The notes below the pieces were generated by a model. That model was not told the DNA's origin, searched no databases, and was given only the letters and a program-made list of their open reading frames with translations. A DNA stretch of 64,000 nucleotides, from the NCBI GenBank assembly GCA_041399065.1, contig JAWKTN010000008.1, positions 310,001-374,000 on the forward strand, read 5' to 3'. Below, one piece after another: positions 8,814 through 18,231 of the stretch; position 1 is the stretch's first letter, and each line of letters starts with the position of its first letter. Both the position numbers and the translations under genes were made by a program. Origin of the DNA: JAGQPD01 sp020426865. GTDB taxonomy: Bacteria > Planctomycetota > Planctomycetia > Pirellulales > Pirellulaceae.

Positions 8814-10199
8814 ATGGAAATCAATGCGATTGTCAATGCATTGGGAATTTGCGTCGTTGTCTGTCCGGTTGCCCTGGTAGCCGTGTTGGGATTGACCTCG
8901 TTGATCGGGTGGCCCCTCAGTGAACAATCGATCGTGCGTTTCATCCACGTGACCGGCTTGACCGGATTTGCGGCCTCACTCTCGATGCTCGCGATCATGC
9001 TGGCCACCGATCATCGAATCGAGGTCATCACCGTGGGCAACCTGGTGAATATCCCGAATGAACATTTTCATTTTCATGTGATTTTTATTTACGATCGGTT
9101 GTCCGTTCCGTTTATTATTCTGACGTATGTATTGTGTGGGACGATCGGGATTTTTACCAGCCGCTATCTGCATCGCGATCCGGGATTCAGACGGTTTTGT
9201 GTCTTTTTCTCGTTCTTTGTATTGGGGATGGTCGTGTCGTCACTGGCCGGCTCGATCGAAGTGCTGTTCTTAGGCTGGGAGTTGGTCGGCCTGTCGTCCG
9301 CGTTATTGGTGGCATTCTTTCAACAGCGGATCAACCCGGTTCGCAATGGCTTGCGAGTGTGGAGCGTCTACCGCATCGCCGACGCCGCGTTCCTGGTGGC
9401 TGCGCTGACGATGCATCACATGACCGGAGCGGGAGACTTCACCGGCCTGATGGGGACAGAAGCATGGCCCCAAGGGGTGGCGACGGTCAGCCCGAATCAA
9501 GCCCTGTTCGTCGGACTGCTGTTGCTGATCGCTGCCGCCGGCAAATCGGCCCTGGTGCCGTTTTCAGGATGGTTGCCCCGAGCCATGGAGGGACCGACCC
9601 CTTCCAGTGCCGTGTTTTACGGCGCACTTTCGGTCCACCTGGGTGCCTTCCTGTTGATGCGTGTCAGCCCGTTGCTGGACCAGTCGCCGCTACTGCGAAC
9701 CGCCGTGATTGTGCTCGGTCTGATCACTGCCGTGTACGCATCGTTGACGAGCCGAGTGCAGACCGACGTGAAAAGCGCCCTGGCATTCGCCTCACTGACG
9801 CAGGTTGCCATCATTGTTGTCGAGATCGGTGTGGATCTCAATTATGTGGCACTCATCCATATGATCGGCCACGCCTGCTTGCGGACCCTGCAATTGCTGC
9901 GCGCTCCCACGTTGTTGCGGGACTACGACCTGCTCGAAAATGCCATCGGTGAACACCTCAGTCCCGGCAAGACGTTTGGTGATCGATACTTCCCAGATGA
10001 CTGGCGAAAGTGGGCCTATCTGTTCGCCACCGAACGGGGCTTTCTCGACGCCAGCCTCAACGAGATCTTTGTCTTCCCGTTCCGCAAAGCGTTTCGCTGG
10101 TGCGACGATATGGAACGACGCTGGACCGATTTCCTTTCCGGCGGAACCTCGCGCTCTGCACTGCCTCCCAATGGAATCGTCGACGACTTGGCTGATTGA
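8814..10199 (+). CDS. dabB: DabB-type, NuoL-like proton-conducting membrane subunit
   Basis: 461 residues from the ATG at 8814, 16 bases after the dabA stop. A longer frame from 8760 overlaps dabA and reads as charged non-membrane sequence, so I reject it. The protein is almost all membrane helices and carries NuoL/MrpA-type antiporter motifs: GWELVGLSSALLVAFF with its conserved Glu, GKSALVPFSGWLPRAMEGPTP with its Lys, and TDVKSALAFASLTQVAII. The last 90 residues turn hydrophilic (EHLSPGKTFGDRYFPDDW). In DAB systems this subunit is thought to couple cation flow to the DabA reaction. Direct adjacency to dabA makes the assignment firm. Confidence 0.92.
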   Translation: MEINAIVNALGICVVVCPVALVAVLGLTSLIGWPLSEQSIVRFIHVTGLTGFAASLSMLAIMLATDHRIEVITVGNLVNIPNEHFHFHVIFIYDRLSVPFIILTYVLCGTIGIFTSRYLHRDPGFRRFCVFFSFFVLGMVVSSLAGSIEVLFLGWELVGLSSALLVAFFQQRINPVRNGLRVWSVYRIADAAFLVAALTMHHMTGAGDFTGLMGTEAWPQGVATVSPNQALFVGLLLLIAAAGKSALVPFSGWLPRAMEGPTPSSAVFYGALSVHLGAFLLMRVSPLLDQSPLLRTAVIVLGLITAVYASLTSRVQTDVKSALAFASLTQVAIIVVEIGVDLNYVALIHMIGHACLRTLQLLRAPTLLRDYDLLENAIGEHLSPGKTFGDRYFPDDWRKWAYLFATERGFLDASLNEIFVFPFRKAFRWCDDMERRWTDFLSGGTSRSALPPNGIVDDLAD

Positions 10200-10242
10200 A
10201 CAGTAAACTGGATAGAGTAAACTGGATAGAGCTTCCACCGCT

Positions 10243-11700
10243 ATGACCGAATTACAGCTTCCCTGGCTCGAGATCGCCATCATCGCACCCCTGGTTGGTG
10301 TCTTCTTGGTGGCATTCTTACACGATCCTGAAACCGCCCGCCGCCGCACGCTGGCGGTTTGCTCCCTCACGCTGCTGTTGACCGTCGGCGCCTGGCTCGA
10401 TTTCGGCCTGCTGCACAAATTCGAAGCCCACGATCACTGGGACTTCGTCTCGCGATGGCTGGGCGATGACGCCGTCGTGATCGATGAACTCAATGCACCG
10501 CTGCTGCCACTGGCCGCCTTGCTCTACCTGCTCACCATTCTCTCGACCCTCCGCACCAAAGCACCGCGCTTTCCCTTCACGTTGACGCTGTTGTCCGAGG
10601 CCCTGCTAATCGCCACCCTCAGCTGCCGCGCGCCGTGGGGCGTGATTCTGCTGGTCGGCCTGCAGATGATTCCACCCTATTTGGAATTGCTGTCACGACG
10701 CACGTCCACCCGCGTATTCGTACTGCATATGGGATTGTGCATCGCCATGCTCGCCGGCGGTTGGGCCATGATCAACGCCGAAGGACCCAAATCCGATCAT
10801 TCGATCGTCGCCATTGGCATGCTGATCGGCGCTGTCCTTATCCGTAGCGGTAGTATCCCCGTGCATTGCTGGATGACGGATCTGTTTGAAAACGCCACCT
10901 TCGCCACATCGTTGTTATACGTCACCCCCATGACCGGCGCCTACGCCGCGGTTCGCCTGGTGCTGCCCGTCTGCCCCGATTGGGCACTCCAAAGTATCGC
11001 CGTTGTGTCGATCATCACCTCCGTCTACGCCGCTGGGATGGCGCTCGTCCAACGTGACACGCGACGCTTCTTCGCCTACCTCTTCCTCAGTAACTCGTCG
11101 CTCGTGCTCGTGGGACTCGAAATGGTAACGCCCGTCAGCTTGACCGGTGGACTGTGCGTCTGGCTGTCGGTCGGGATGTCCCTTGCCGGATTCGGGTTGA
11201 CCCTGCGAGCACTCGAGTCACGCACCGGACGGATGTCGCTGGAACGCTATCACGGCCTGTACGAACACATGCCCAGCCTCGCCGCATTCTTCCTCTTGAC
11301 CGGCTTGGCCAGTATCGGATTCCCCGGTACCGTCGGCTTCGTGGGCGCAGAACTCCTCGTCGAAGGCGCTGTCGATGTCTATCCCATGATGGGGACCCTT
11401 GTCGTATTGACCGGAGCACTCAATGGCATCGCCGTCATCCACGCCTACTTTCGACTCTTTACCGGCACCGAACATCGTGCGTCGATATCGCTTCGAGCGC
11501 GCTGGCCAGAACGTGTTGCGGTGCTGACATTAACCGCACTTATTCTCGGTGGCGGGATCATCCCTCAGCCTGGCGTCGCGTCGCGCTACCACGCCGCCAC
11601 CGCGATCATCACGCGGCGATTGGTTACCCCTTCGCATCCCCCGACCGACCACGATCAGGAAGTTGCGACCCTCGCCGGCGAAGGACATGGAACCCCCTGA
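10243..11700 (+). CDS. second NuoM-like membrane subunit of the DAB operon
   Basis: 485 residues, nearly all hydrophobic, 43 bases after dabB. It belongs to the proton-conducting Nuo/Mrp family but reads closer to NuoM than NuoL: GSIPVHCWMTDLFENATFAT in place of the NuoM HTWLPDAH motif, QRDTRRFFAYLFLSNSSLVL, and LASIGFPGTVGFVGAELLVE. The first motif lacks the usual Leu-Pro and its acidic context is altered. Known DAB systems are usually described as DabA plus one DabB. Here a second channel-like subunit sits in the same operon, so it may form a three-part complex or extend the ion path. The C-terminus is a short soluble tail. Confidence 0.82.
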   Translation: MTELQLPWLEIAIIAPLVGVFLVAFLHDPETARRRTLAVCSLTLLLTVGAWLDFGLLHKFEAHDHWDFVSRWLGDDAVVIDELNAPLLPLAALLYLLTILSTLRTKAPRFPFTLTLLSEALLIATLSCRAPWGVILLVGLQMIPPYLELLSRRTSTRVFVLHMGLCIAMLAGGWAMINAEGPKSDHSIVAIGMLIGAVLIRSGSIPVHCWMTDLFENATFATSLLYVTPMTGAYAAVRLVLPVCPDWALQSIAVVSIITSVYAAGMALVQRDTRRFFAYLFLSNSSLVLVGLEMVTPVSLTGGLCVWLSVGMSLAGFGLTLRALESRTGRMSLERYHGLYEHMPSLAAFFLLTGLASIGFPGTVGFVGAELLVEGAVDVYPMMGTLVVLTGALNGIAVIHAYFRLFTGTEHRASISLRARWPERVAVLTLTALILGGGIIPQPGVASRYHAATAIITRRLVTPSHPPTDHDQEVATLAGEGHGTP

Positions 11701-11755
11701 TATTCCCGCGCGTGGGGACTTCCCGTTTTCTTGCGTTTGTCTCAGAATATCGCGC

Positions 11756-12532
11756 ATGGCCAAATCGCTAGAACTTCAGATCCAACTGCAACCCGACGAA
11801 ACAACCTGTGGTCCCACCTGCCTGCACGCCGTCTACCAGTACTTCGAAGATCCGATCCCATTGCAACAGGTGATTGACGAAACGCCCACCGTCGAAGGTG
11901 GCGGTACGCTTGCCGTGATGCTGGCCAGCCACGCCCTGCGTCGTGGTTACCGTGCCACGATCTATACCTACAACCTGGCCGTCTTCGACCCGACCTGGTT
12001 TCCCAACCCCATACCGGTCGGCGGTACCCACTCCGACGAAGAAGACGTTATCGGCGCTCCAACGTCGCACCCCAATACGGCCGTCAGCGATTTGCGCGAC
12101 CGCTTGGCAACACAGATCGAGATCAAAAAATCCGAAAAGCTCCGACGGGCCTGCCGCGCCTACATCACCTTCCTGGAACTGGGCGGCCGCATCGTCATGC
12201 AAGACCTAAACGCCACCTTGATCCGCAAGCACCTGAAAAAATCCCTCCCCATTCTCACCGGACTCAGTTCCACATACATGTACAGATGTACACGTATCTT
12301 GCCGGTAACGGGGGTGCCGAGTGACGTGGCGGGGGTAGCGGAGGGGCATTTTGTGGTGCTATGTGGATATGACAAGAGTCGCAAGACGGTACGGGTAGCT
12401 GATCCGTATTTGCCGAACATTGCTGGGCATGAACATTACTATGAATTGGGGCTGGACCGCTTGATCTGCTCGATCCTGCTAGGTGTCTTGACGTACGACG
12501 CGAATCTGTTGATTATTGAGCCAGCCAAGTAG
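11756..12532 (+). CDS. C39-like (papain-fold) cysteine peptidase
   Basis: 258 residues from the ATG at 11756; the frame upstream overlaps the previous gene and is spurious. A catalytic triad is visible: Cys18 in PDETTCGPTCLHA, His198 in EGHFVVLCGYD and Asp216 in RVADPYLPN, in the order and spacing of C39/BtrH-like peptidases. There is no signal peptide, membrane segment or ABC domain, so it should act in the cytoplasm, unlike bacteriocin-transporter C39 domains. It lies 55 bases after the NuoM-like gene and 47 before an ATP-grasp ligase. This suggests processing or transfer of the product made by the two ligases downstream. The substrate is unknown. Confidence 0.75.
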   Translation: MAKSLELQIQLQPDETTCGPTCLHAVYQYFEDPIPLQQVIDETPTVEGGGTLAVMLASHALRRGYRATIYTYNLAVFDPTWFPNPIPVGGTHSDEEDVIGAPTSHPNTAVSDLRDRLATQIEIKKSEKLRRACRAYITFLELGGRIVMQDLNATLIRKHLKKSLPILTGLSSTYMYRCTRILPVTGVPSDVAGVAEGHFVVLCGYDKSRKTVRVADPYLPNIAGHEHYYELGLDRLICSILLGVLTYDANLLIIEPAK

Positions 12533-12579
12533 GCGTTATCACTCGCAGGACAACCAGGAGGCCGTACGTCCGGCATCGC

Positions 12580-14049
12580 ATGCCCATCTTGATTGTTACG
12601 AATTCACCGAAGGATTGGCCCACACAAATCGAGAACGTGCAGGTGATCGATGCGCGATCCTATTTGACCGACCCGGCTTATTGCGAGATGAAGGGGATCA
12701 AGCTGTTTAATCTCTGTCGCTCGTATCGATATCAGACCACCGGGTATTACGTATCGCTGTTGGCGGAAGCGCGGGGGCACAGGCCGCTACCTAGTATCAC
12801 GACCGTGCAGGACTTGAAGAACCAGGCGATTGTGCGAATCGTGTCGGACGAGTTGGACGAGATGATCCAAAGCTGTCTGTCGCGGATCAAATCGGACAAG
12901 TTTACGTTGAGCGTCTATTTTGGCCACAACATGGCACGACGCTACGATCGGCTGGCATTGCAGTTGTTCAACCAATTTCAGGCGCCCTTGATGCGTGCTC
13001 ATTTCGTGCGTCTGGAAAACGGTTGGCAATTGCGGCGGATTGCGGCGATTTCGGCCAACGAGGTACCGGAAACGCATTGGCCGTTCGTCATCAACATGGC
13101 GACGGAGCATTTTGCCAAGAAGCGTGGCGGCGTACGCCGACGAAGTCGCACTCGGTTCGACCTGGCGATCCTCCACAATCCGCAAGATCCCGAGCCTCCT
13201 TCGGATGCGAAGGCATTGAAAAAGTTCATGAAGGCGGCCGAATCGCTGGGGATGAGTGCCGAGCTGATCGAGCGTGATGATTACGGCCGATTGGCCGAGT
13301 TCGACGCGCTGTTCATTCGCGACACCACGGCCGTGGACAACTACACTTATCGCTTCTCGCGACGCGCCGTCGGCGAAGGACTGGTGGTGATTGACGATCC
13401 GGTCTCCATCGTTCGCTGTACGAACAAGGTCTACCTGGCCGAACTGCTATCGCGTCACAAAGTTCCCACTCCCAAGACGATCGTTGTCCATCGTGATAAT
13501 TCACTGGCCGTGGCAGCCGAGTTGGGATTGCCGTTGGTGTTGAAGCGTCCTGACAGTTCGTTCTCACAAGGTGTCGTCAAGGTCGACACGAAGGAAGAAT
13601 TAGCGGAGAAGCTGGAAGCATTTTTCGCAAAGTCTGATCTGATAGTCGCGCAGGAATTCTTACCCACGACCTTTGACTGGCGCATTGGCGTAATCGACAA
13701 GTATCCGCTGTATGCTTGCAAATACTACATGGCCGCCGGGCACTGGCAAATCATCGATCAGGCCAGACAGGGACGAGGCCGCTACGGCCGTTCGGAGACG
13801 TTGCCGATCGAAATGGCGCCGCGCAAGGCCGTCCAGGCCGCCCTAAAAGCCGCGAATCTGATTGGCGACGGGTTTTATGGTGTCGACGTCAAACAATCCG
13901 ATGGCGGATTCTACGTGATCGAAGTGAACGACAATCCCAACGCCGACGCCGGTGTCGAAGATGCAATCCTTCGTGATGATTTGTACTTGCGCATCATGAA
14001 TGTCTTTTTGTCGCGAATTGAACAGCGCAAGGCACGCAGTTATACGTGA
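12580..14049 (+). CDS. RimK-like ATP-grasp ligase with RLAN-type N-terminal domain
   Basis: 489 residues. The first 160 or so form an alpha/beta domain typical of proteins annotated as RimK-family with an RLAN domain (FNLCRSYRYQTTGYYVSLLAE). The C-terminal part, about 190-480, is ATP-grasp: FIRDTTAVDNYTYRFSRRA, the PLVLKRPDSSFSQGV lysine strand, and VIEVNDNPNADAGVED with the metal-binding Glu and Asn. ATP-grasp enzymes of this type join a carboxylate to an amine through an acyl-phosphate. An AGGAGG lies at 12556-12561. It is followed after 9 bases by the GCS2 gene, so the two are surely cotranscribed. Substrates are not known. Confidence 0.85.
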   Translation: MPILIVTNSPKDWPTQIENVQVIDARSYLTDPAYCEMKGIKLFNLCRSYRYQTTGYYVSLLAEARGHRPLPSITTVQDLKNQAIVRIVSDELDEMIQSCLSRIKSDKFTLSVYFGHNMARRYDRLALQLFNQFQAPLMRAHFVRLENGWQLRRIAAISANEVPETHWPFVINMATEHFAKKRGGVRRRSRTRFDLAILHNPQDPEPPSDAKALKKFMKAAESLGMSAELIERDDYGRLAEFDALFIRDTTAVDNYTYRFSRRAVGEGLVVIDDPVSIVRCTNKVYLAELLSRHKVPTPKTIVVHRDNSLAVAAELGLPLVLKRPDSSFSQGVVKVDTKEELAEKLEAFFAKSDLIVAQEFLPTTFDWRIGVIDKYPLYACKYYMAAGHWQIIDQARQGRGRYGRSETLPIEMAPRKAVQAALKAANLIGDGFYGVDVKQSDGGFYVIEVNDNPNADAGVEDAILRDDLYLRIMNVFLSRIEQRKARSYT

Positions 14050-14058
14050 TGGCATCCT

Positions 14059-15300
14059 ATGTCTGAACACTCTTGGGGGCTTTTCGAGGCCTTTGGCGTC
14101 GAGCTGGAATACATGATCGTGTCGCGCGATACGCTGTCGGTTGCGCCGCTGACCGACCAGTTGTTACACGATGTCGCCGGGGAATTCACTAGCGAAATCG
14201 AAATGGGACCACTCTGCTGGTCGAACGAACTGGCGCTGCATGTTGTGGAACTGAAGACCAACGGCCCGGTTACCACGCTGGACGGGGTCGCTCAACGATT
14301 CGACGAACACGTGCGGCAGATCAATCGGAGGTTGACGAGATTCAACGCCCAACTGATGCCGTCCGCCATGCACCCGTGGATGGATCCCCTGCGTGAACTG
14401 CAATTGTGGCCGCATGAATACAACGCTGTCTACGATGCCTTCCATCGGATCTTCGACTGCCGTGGGCACGGTTGGGCAAACCTGCAAAGCGTCCACATCA
14501 ACCTGCCATTTGCCGACGACGATCAATTCGGTCGGCTGCACGCGGCGATCCGTTTGCTGCTGCCAATCCTGCCGGCCTTGGCCGCCAGCTCCCCGGTCGT
14601 TGATCGAACCGTTACCGGTATCGCGGACAATCGTCTGGAAGTCTATCGCCACAATGCCGATCGAATCCCCAGCGTCGCGGGATTGGTCGTCCCCGAAGCA
14701 GTCTATACGCCCGCCGACTACGATCGCGAAATCTTTCAGGTAATGTACCGCGATATCGCACCGCTCGATCCTCATGGGGTCTTGCAGCACGAATGGCTCA
14801 ATGCCCGCGGCGCCATCGCTCGCTTCGACCGCAACACGATCGAGATCCGCGTGCTCGATATCCAGGAATGCCCAGATGTCGACCTGGCGATCTGTCAGGT
14901 ATGTGTCTCAGTTTTGCAGGCGTGCGTCACCGAGCGGTGGACGACGTTCGATCAGCAGGCGGCGATGCCGACCGCCGCGCTGGCCACCGTGTTTGACAGT
15001 TGTGTTCGAAATGCCGAACGAGCAGCAATCCTTGATGACCAATACCTTTCGATGTTTGGATGTGTCGACCGCCCCACGACGGCAGGCCAATTGTGGCAAC
15101 ACATATGCCGCCAACTGCAACTATCCAGTGCACCCATTGAAGCGATCCTTTCAGCCGGCACCCTTTCGACGCGCATCGTCCGCGCCTTGGCATGCGACAC
15201 GACACCCGGCCAAATGGTCCCCCACGAACAACTCGAGATCGTCTATCGAAAACTCTGCCACTGCCTGGCCACTGGGACAATGTTTGATGCGGCAACCTGA
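14059..15300 (+). CDS. GCS2-type carboxylate-amine ligase (glutamate-cysteine ligase family 2)
   Basis: 413 residues. It opens with FGVELEYMIVSRDTLSV, the usual N-terminal Glu-rich metal site of the GCS2 family. It continues with NELALHVVELKTNGP, MPSAMHPWMDP, SVHINLPFADDDQFGRLH, and ARFDRNTIEIRVLDIQECP near residue 270. The family forms gamma-glutamyl-type amide bonds using ATP. True glutathione synthesis is not implied; many members have unknown substrates. The gene ends the operon that begins at dabA and is tightly linked to the ATP-grasp gene. The pair looks like a two-ligase module that makes a small peptide or modifies a protein tail. Confidence 0.85.
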   Translation: MSEHSWGLFEAFGVELEYMIVSRDTLSVAPLTDQLLHDVAGEFTSEIEMGPLCWSNELALHVVELKTNGPVTTLDGVAQRFDEHVRQINRRLTRFNAQLMPSAMHPWMDPLRELQLWPHEYNAVYDAFHRIFDCRGHGWANLQSVHINLPFADDDQFGRLHAAIRLLLPILPALAASSPVVDRTVTGIADNRLEVYRHNADRIPSVAGLVVPEAVYTPADYDREIFQVMYRDIAPLDPHGVLQHEWLNARGAIARFDRNTIEIRVLDIQECPDVDLAICQVCVSVLQACVTERWTTFDQQAAMPTAALATVFDSCVRNAERAAILDDQYLSMFGCVDRPTTAGQLWQHICRQLQLSSAPIEAILSAGTLSTRIVRALACDTTPGQMVPHEQLEIVYRKLCHCLATGTMFDAAT

Positions 15301-15708
<408 letters not shown>

Positions 15709-16797
15709 ATGCATGCATTCGAGTTTCTTGGTGACAAGCAGCCAACAGATATGAAATCATCGCCAGTCCCTCCCGTGTGCGTCGTTTACGGGGCGGACGC
15801 ATTTCTCAGGCAGCTGGCACTGGCACGACTGCGAGGTACGCTGACCAGCGATGACGTCGACCTCGTACGGTTGGAAGGCGGTCAAATCGCCTGGCGTGAC
15901 TTGTCCGACGAACTTTCTTCGAGGTCCCTTTTTGGCGGTGATCAGCGAGTGATCATGGTGCTGGACGCGGATTCGTTTGTGACTCAAAACCGGTCGCGCT
16001 TGGAGGACTACGTTGCGGCACCGGCCAAGGGGACGACGTTGGTGCTCATTACCGACAGCTGGCCGGCCACGACGCGGCTCTACAAGGCCGTCGCCGCGAC
16101 CGGACTACCGATCGATTGCGGCCTGCCAACGCGTGGAACTCGCGGGGGCGCTGTCGACACCACCGCCGTCGTTCAATGGCTGGGCCATTGGGCCAAGGAT
16201 CGCCATGGCCTGAAACTCGATCGGACGCTCGGCAATTATCTTTGGGAACTGGCAGGACCACAACTGGGACGGTTGGACCAGGAATTGGCCAAACTGGCTT
16301 TGTTTGCTGACGAAAAAGGGACGATCTCACAACAATTGATCACGGACGTTGTCGGCGGTTGGCGGACAAAATCGACGTGGGAGTTATTGGATGCTGTCCA
16401 AGCTGGCAATGCTGCCGAGGCGTTGCAGCAGTTGGAGCGATTGCTGATCGCAGGCGAAAACCCGCAAGCCCTATTTGGCGCCTTTTCCTGGTCGCTGCGC
16501 CGGTTCGCCGCCGCCACGCGACTCGTGCAACTCGCCGAACGCCAAGGAGAACGCGTCGACTTGCGCGAGTCGCTACGGCAAGCCGGCTTTCGAAATTTTC
16601 CCAGCGAACTGGAAAAAGCGGAAAGACAACTGCGAGCGATCGGGCGCGAGCGGGGTGCTCAATTGAATCAGTGGCTGCTGGATGCGGATCTTAAATTGAA
16701 GGGGAGCCATGCCGCGCCCGCTCGAGCGCGACAGGTACTCGAATCGCTGATCCTGCGCTTGGCCACTCAACTTCGGCCAGCGGTCGTGCGAAGTTGA
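15709..16797 (+). CDS. holA: DNA polymerase III subunit delta
   Basis: 362 residues, near the family's usual 340. The N-terminal part VCVVYGADAFLRQLALARLR matches the delta-subunit start where the beta-clamp is opened. The line SSRSLFGGDQRVIMVLDAD matches the delta SLF motif region. The C-terminal part (LLIAGENPQALFGAFSWSLRRF) is the helical collar domain. Delta opens the sliding clamp within the replication clamp loader. The start at 15709 gives a 14-residue leader; a second ATG at 15751 is also possible. The neighbours are unrelated, as usual for this gene. Confidence 0.9.
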   Translation: MHAFEFLGDKQPTDMKSSPVPPVCVVYGADAFLRQLALARLRGTLTSDDVDLVRLEGGQIAWRDLSDELSSRSLFGGDQRVIMVLDADSFVTQNRSRLEDYVAAPAKGTTLVLITDSWPATTRLYKAVAATGLPIDCGLPTRGTRGGAVDTTAVVQWLGHWAKDRHGLKLDRTLGNYLWELAGPQLGRLDQELAKLALFADEKGTISQQLITDVVGGWRTKSTWELLDAVQAGNAAEALQQLERLLIAGENPQALFGAFSWSLRRFAAATRLVQLAERQGERVDLRESLRQAGFRNFPSELEKAERQLRAIGRERGAQLNQWLLDADLKLKGSHAAPARARQVLESLILRLATQLRPAVVRS

Positions 16798-16863
16798 ATG
16801 CCGGATGTGCCAGCGCTGCATGCCGGGCAGTGCCGCAAGCAGCCGCCTGCCGCTAGCAGCCGA

Positions 16864-16890
16864 GTGCGTGTTTTTTCAAGAAACGCACGG
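16864..16890. terminator. hairpin with T-rich loop after holA
   Basis: GTGCGT and ACGCAC arms, with further A-T pairing inside, enclose a T-rich loop, 67 bases after the holA stop. It may end holA transcription. There is no T-run after the stem, so confidence is limited. Confidence 0.35.
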
Positions 16891-16984
16891 ATTTGTCTTG
16901 CACCTGATGGGGGTTTGGTTTAGCATCCGTCGCCACATTGAAGGCAAGTGACTTGTCGTTCGCAAAACAGAAACGGTTGCACGC

Positions 16985-18205
16985 ATGCGAATCATCAGTT
17001 TATTGGCCGCAGGGCTCATCGTCGGTACCTCGACTGGCTGTCTGAACCATAAGCCGCTCATCTTATCCAACTATGCCATCCCCGACGCTTCTTCGTTAGC
17101 TGATTTTGGCCGTGGCCGTGGCAATAATATGTCAGCACCACAGCCGATGCAGCCCGAAGTGCCAGGGCAGCCGGGGGGCGTAGCGGCGGTCGATCCCACA
17201 CAAGCAAGCTTACCGGACCAAGGAACCAGTGGCGGACCGTTGAGCAGCGAGGAGTTGGCGGCGATGGCCGCCGGAAAGATGGATGGTTTGGGCGACGTGC
17301 TCCAGCGATTACAGGCGGAAGGCGAATTGCATGCAGGAGGCGCGCAGCTTGATCCATCTCGACCGGGCGAGTCCTTGCAACATAGCCTCACGGCGCTAAA
17401 ACGATTTGAAAAAGTCGGCGCCGGTGCTCTGCCGGCAGCGGGATTGGTGGAAACGCCCGTGCCGACGCCGAGTATCGAGGCAGTCGCTGAGGAGACTCCG
17501 GTTGCCGACGCGCAAACGACGGAGGCACCGCCTTCAGCGGACGCGGCGCCAGAGGCCCCACCGGTCGCTAACGATTCGGCCGTAGCGTCGGCGGTCGCGT
17601 CGGCGGTCGCGGCAACGGTGATGAATAACACATCAGAGTCACCTCAGCCCGTGGCGGAGACGAGTGCGAGCGTAATACAAGCTTCGGCTCCCGCCGCGGC
17701 GAATCCGTTGGACACGCGGCAGATCGTGAACAACCTAATGGCCCGTGCGATGCGGTCCGCCGAATCGGATGGGGTCGTCAATGCGACACTTGAGGAGCCG
17801 ATCGTGACTCAGGGAGCCACCGAAAATACGCCGATTCCCGGCGACGTTGCGCCATTGCGACCGTTGCCGGCCGATGCGCCAGTTGTGCTTGCTAGTGACG
17901 CCTACGCGTCTCATGGCGGTGTCCCGGTTGTCGACGAACTGCAAGTCCTTTCGGATGGTTCTGAACCGGCAACGGTTCCGGCCAGATCCACCGCCGGTGC
18001 ACAACTGCGATTCGTGGAGATTCCGCCACCGAATCAAGTCATCGCTTCGCCTTCAGCACCAGCATCCAGCGGGGCAGGGGAGGGGAGCGTGAACCATTCA
18101 GGATCGGCCGCGGTAACCGACAACAACCTGGGGAGGCCAACGGCCGCCAGCACCGGCTGGCAACTGATCGACGTCAGCAACGCCTCCTCTTGGAAACGTC
18201 AATAG
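16985..18205 (+). CDS. Pro/Ala-rich lipoprotein of unknown function
   Basis: 406 residues. A lipoprotein signal with lipobox TSTGC (Cys19) opens the protein. The rest is low-complexity Ala/Pro/Val/Glu sequence with no fold I recognise (TPSIEAVAEETPVADAQ, ASAVASAVAATVM). A short helical stretch, SSEELAAMAAGKMDGLGD, is the most protein-like part. The composition suggests an extended periplasmic or cell-wall linker. It is 187 bases after holA and is followed after 26 bases by the flavin oxidase gene, which may be cotranscribed. I cannot name a function. Confidence 0.75.
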   Translation: MRIISLLAAGLIVGTSTGCLNHKPLILSNYAIPDASSLADFGRGRGNNMSAPQPMQPEVPGQPGGVAAVDPTQASLPDQGTSGGPLSSEELAAMAAGKMDGLGDVLQRLQAEGELHAGGAQLDPSRPGESLQHSLTALKRFEKVGAGALPAAGLVETPVPTPSIEAVAEETPVADAQTTEAPPSADAAPEAPPVANDSAVASAVASAVAATVMNNTSESPQPVAETSASVIQASAPAAANPLDTRQIVNNLMARAMRSAESDGVVNATLEEPIVTQGATENTPIPGDVAPLRPLPADAPVVLASDAYASHGGVPVVDELQVLSDGSEPATVPARSTAGAQLRFVEIPPPNQVIASPSAPASSGAGEGSVNHSGSAAVTDNNLGRPTAASTGWQLIDVSNASSWKRQ

Positions 18206-18231
18206 GTAATAGGGAAAATAGGCTCGATGCC

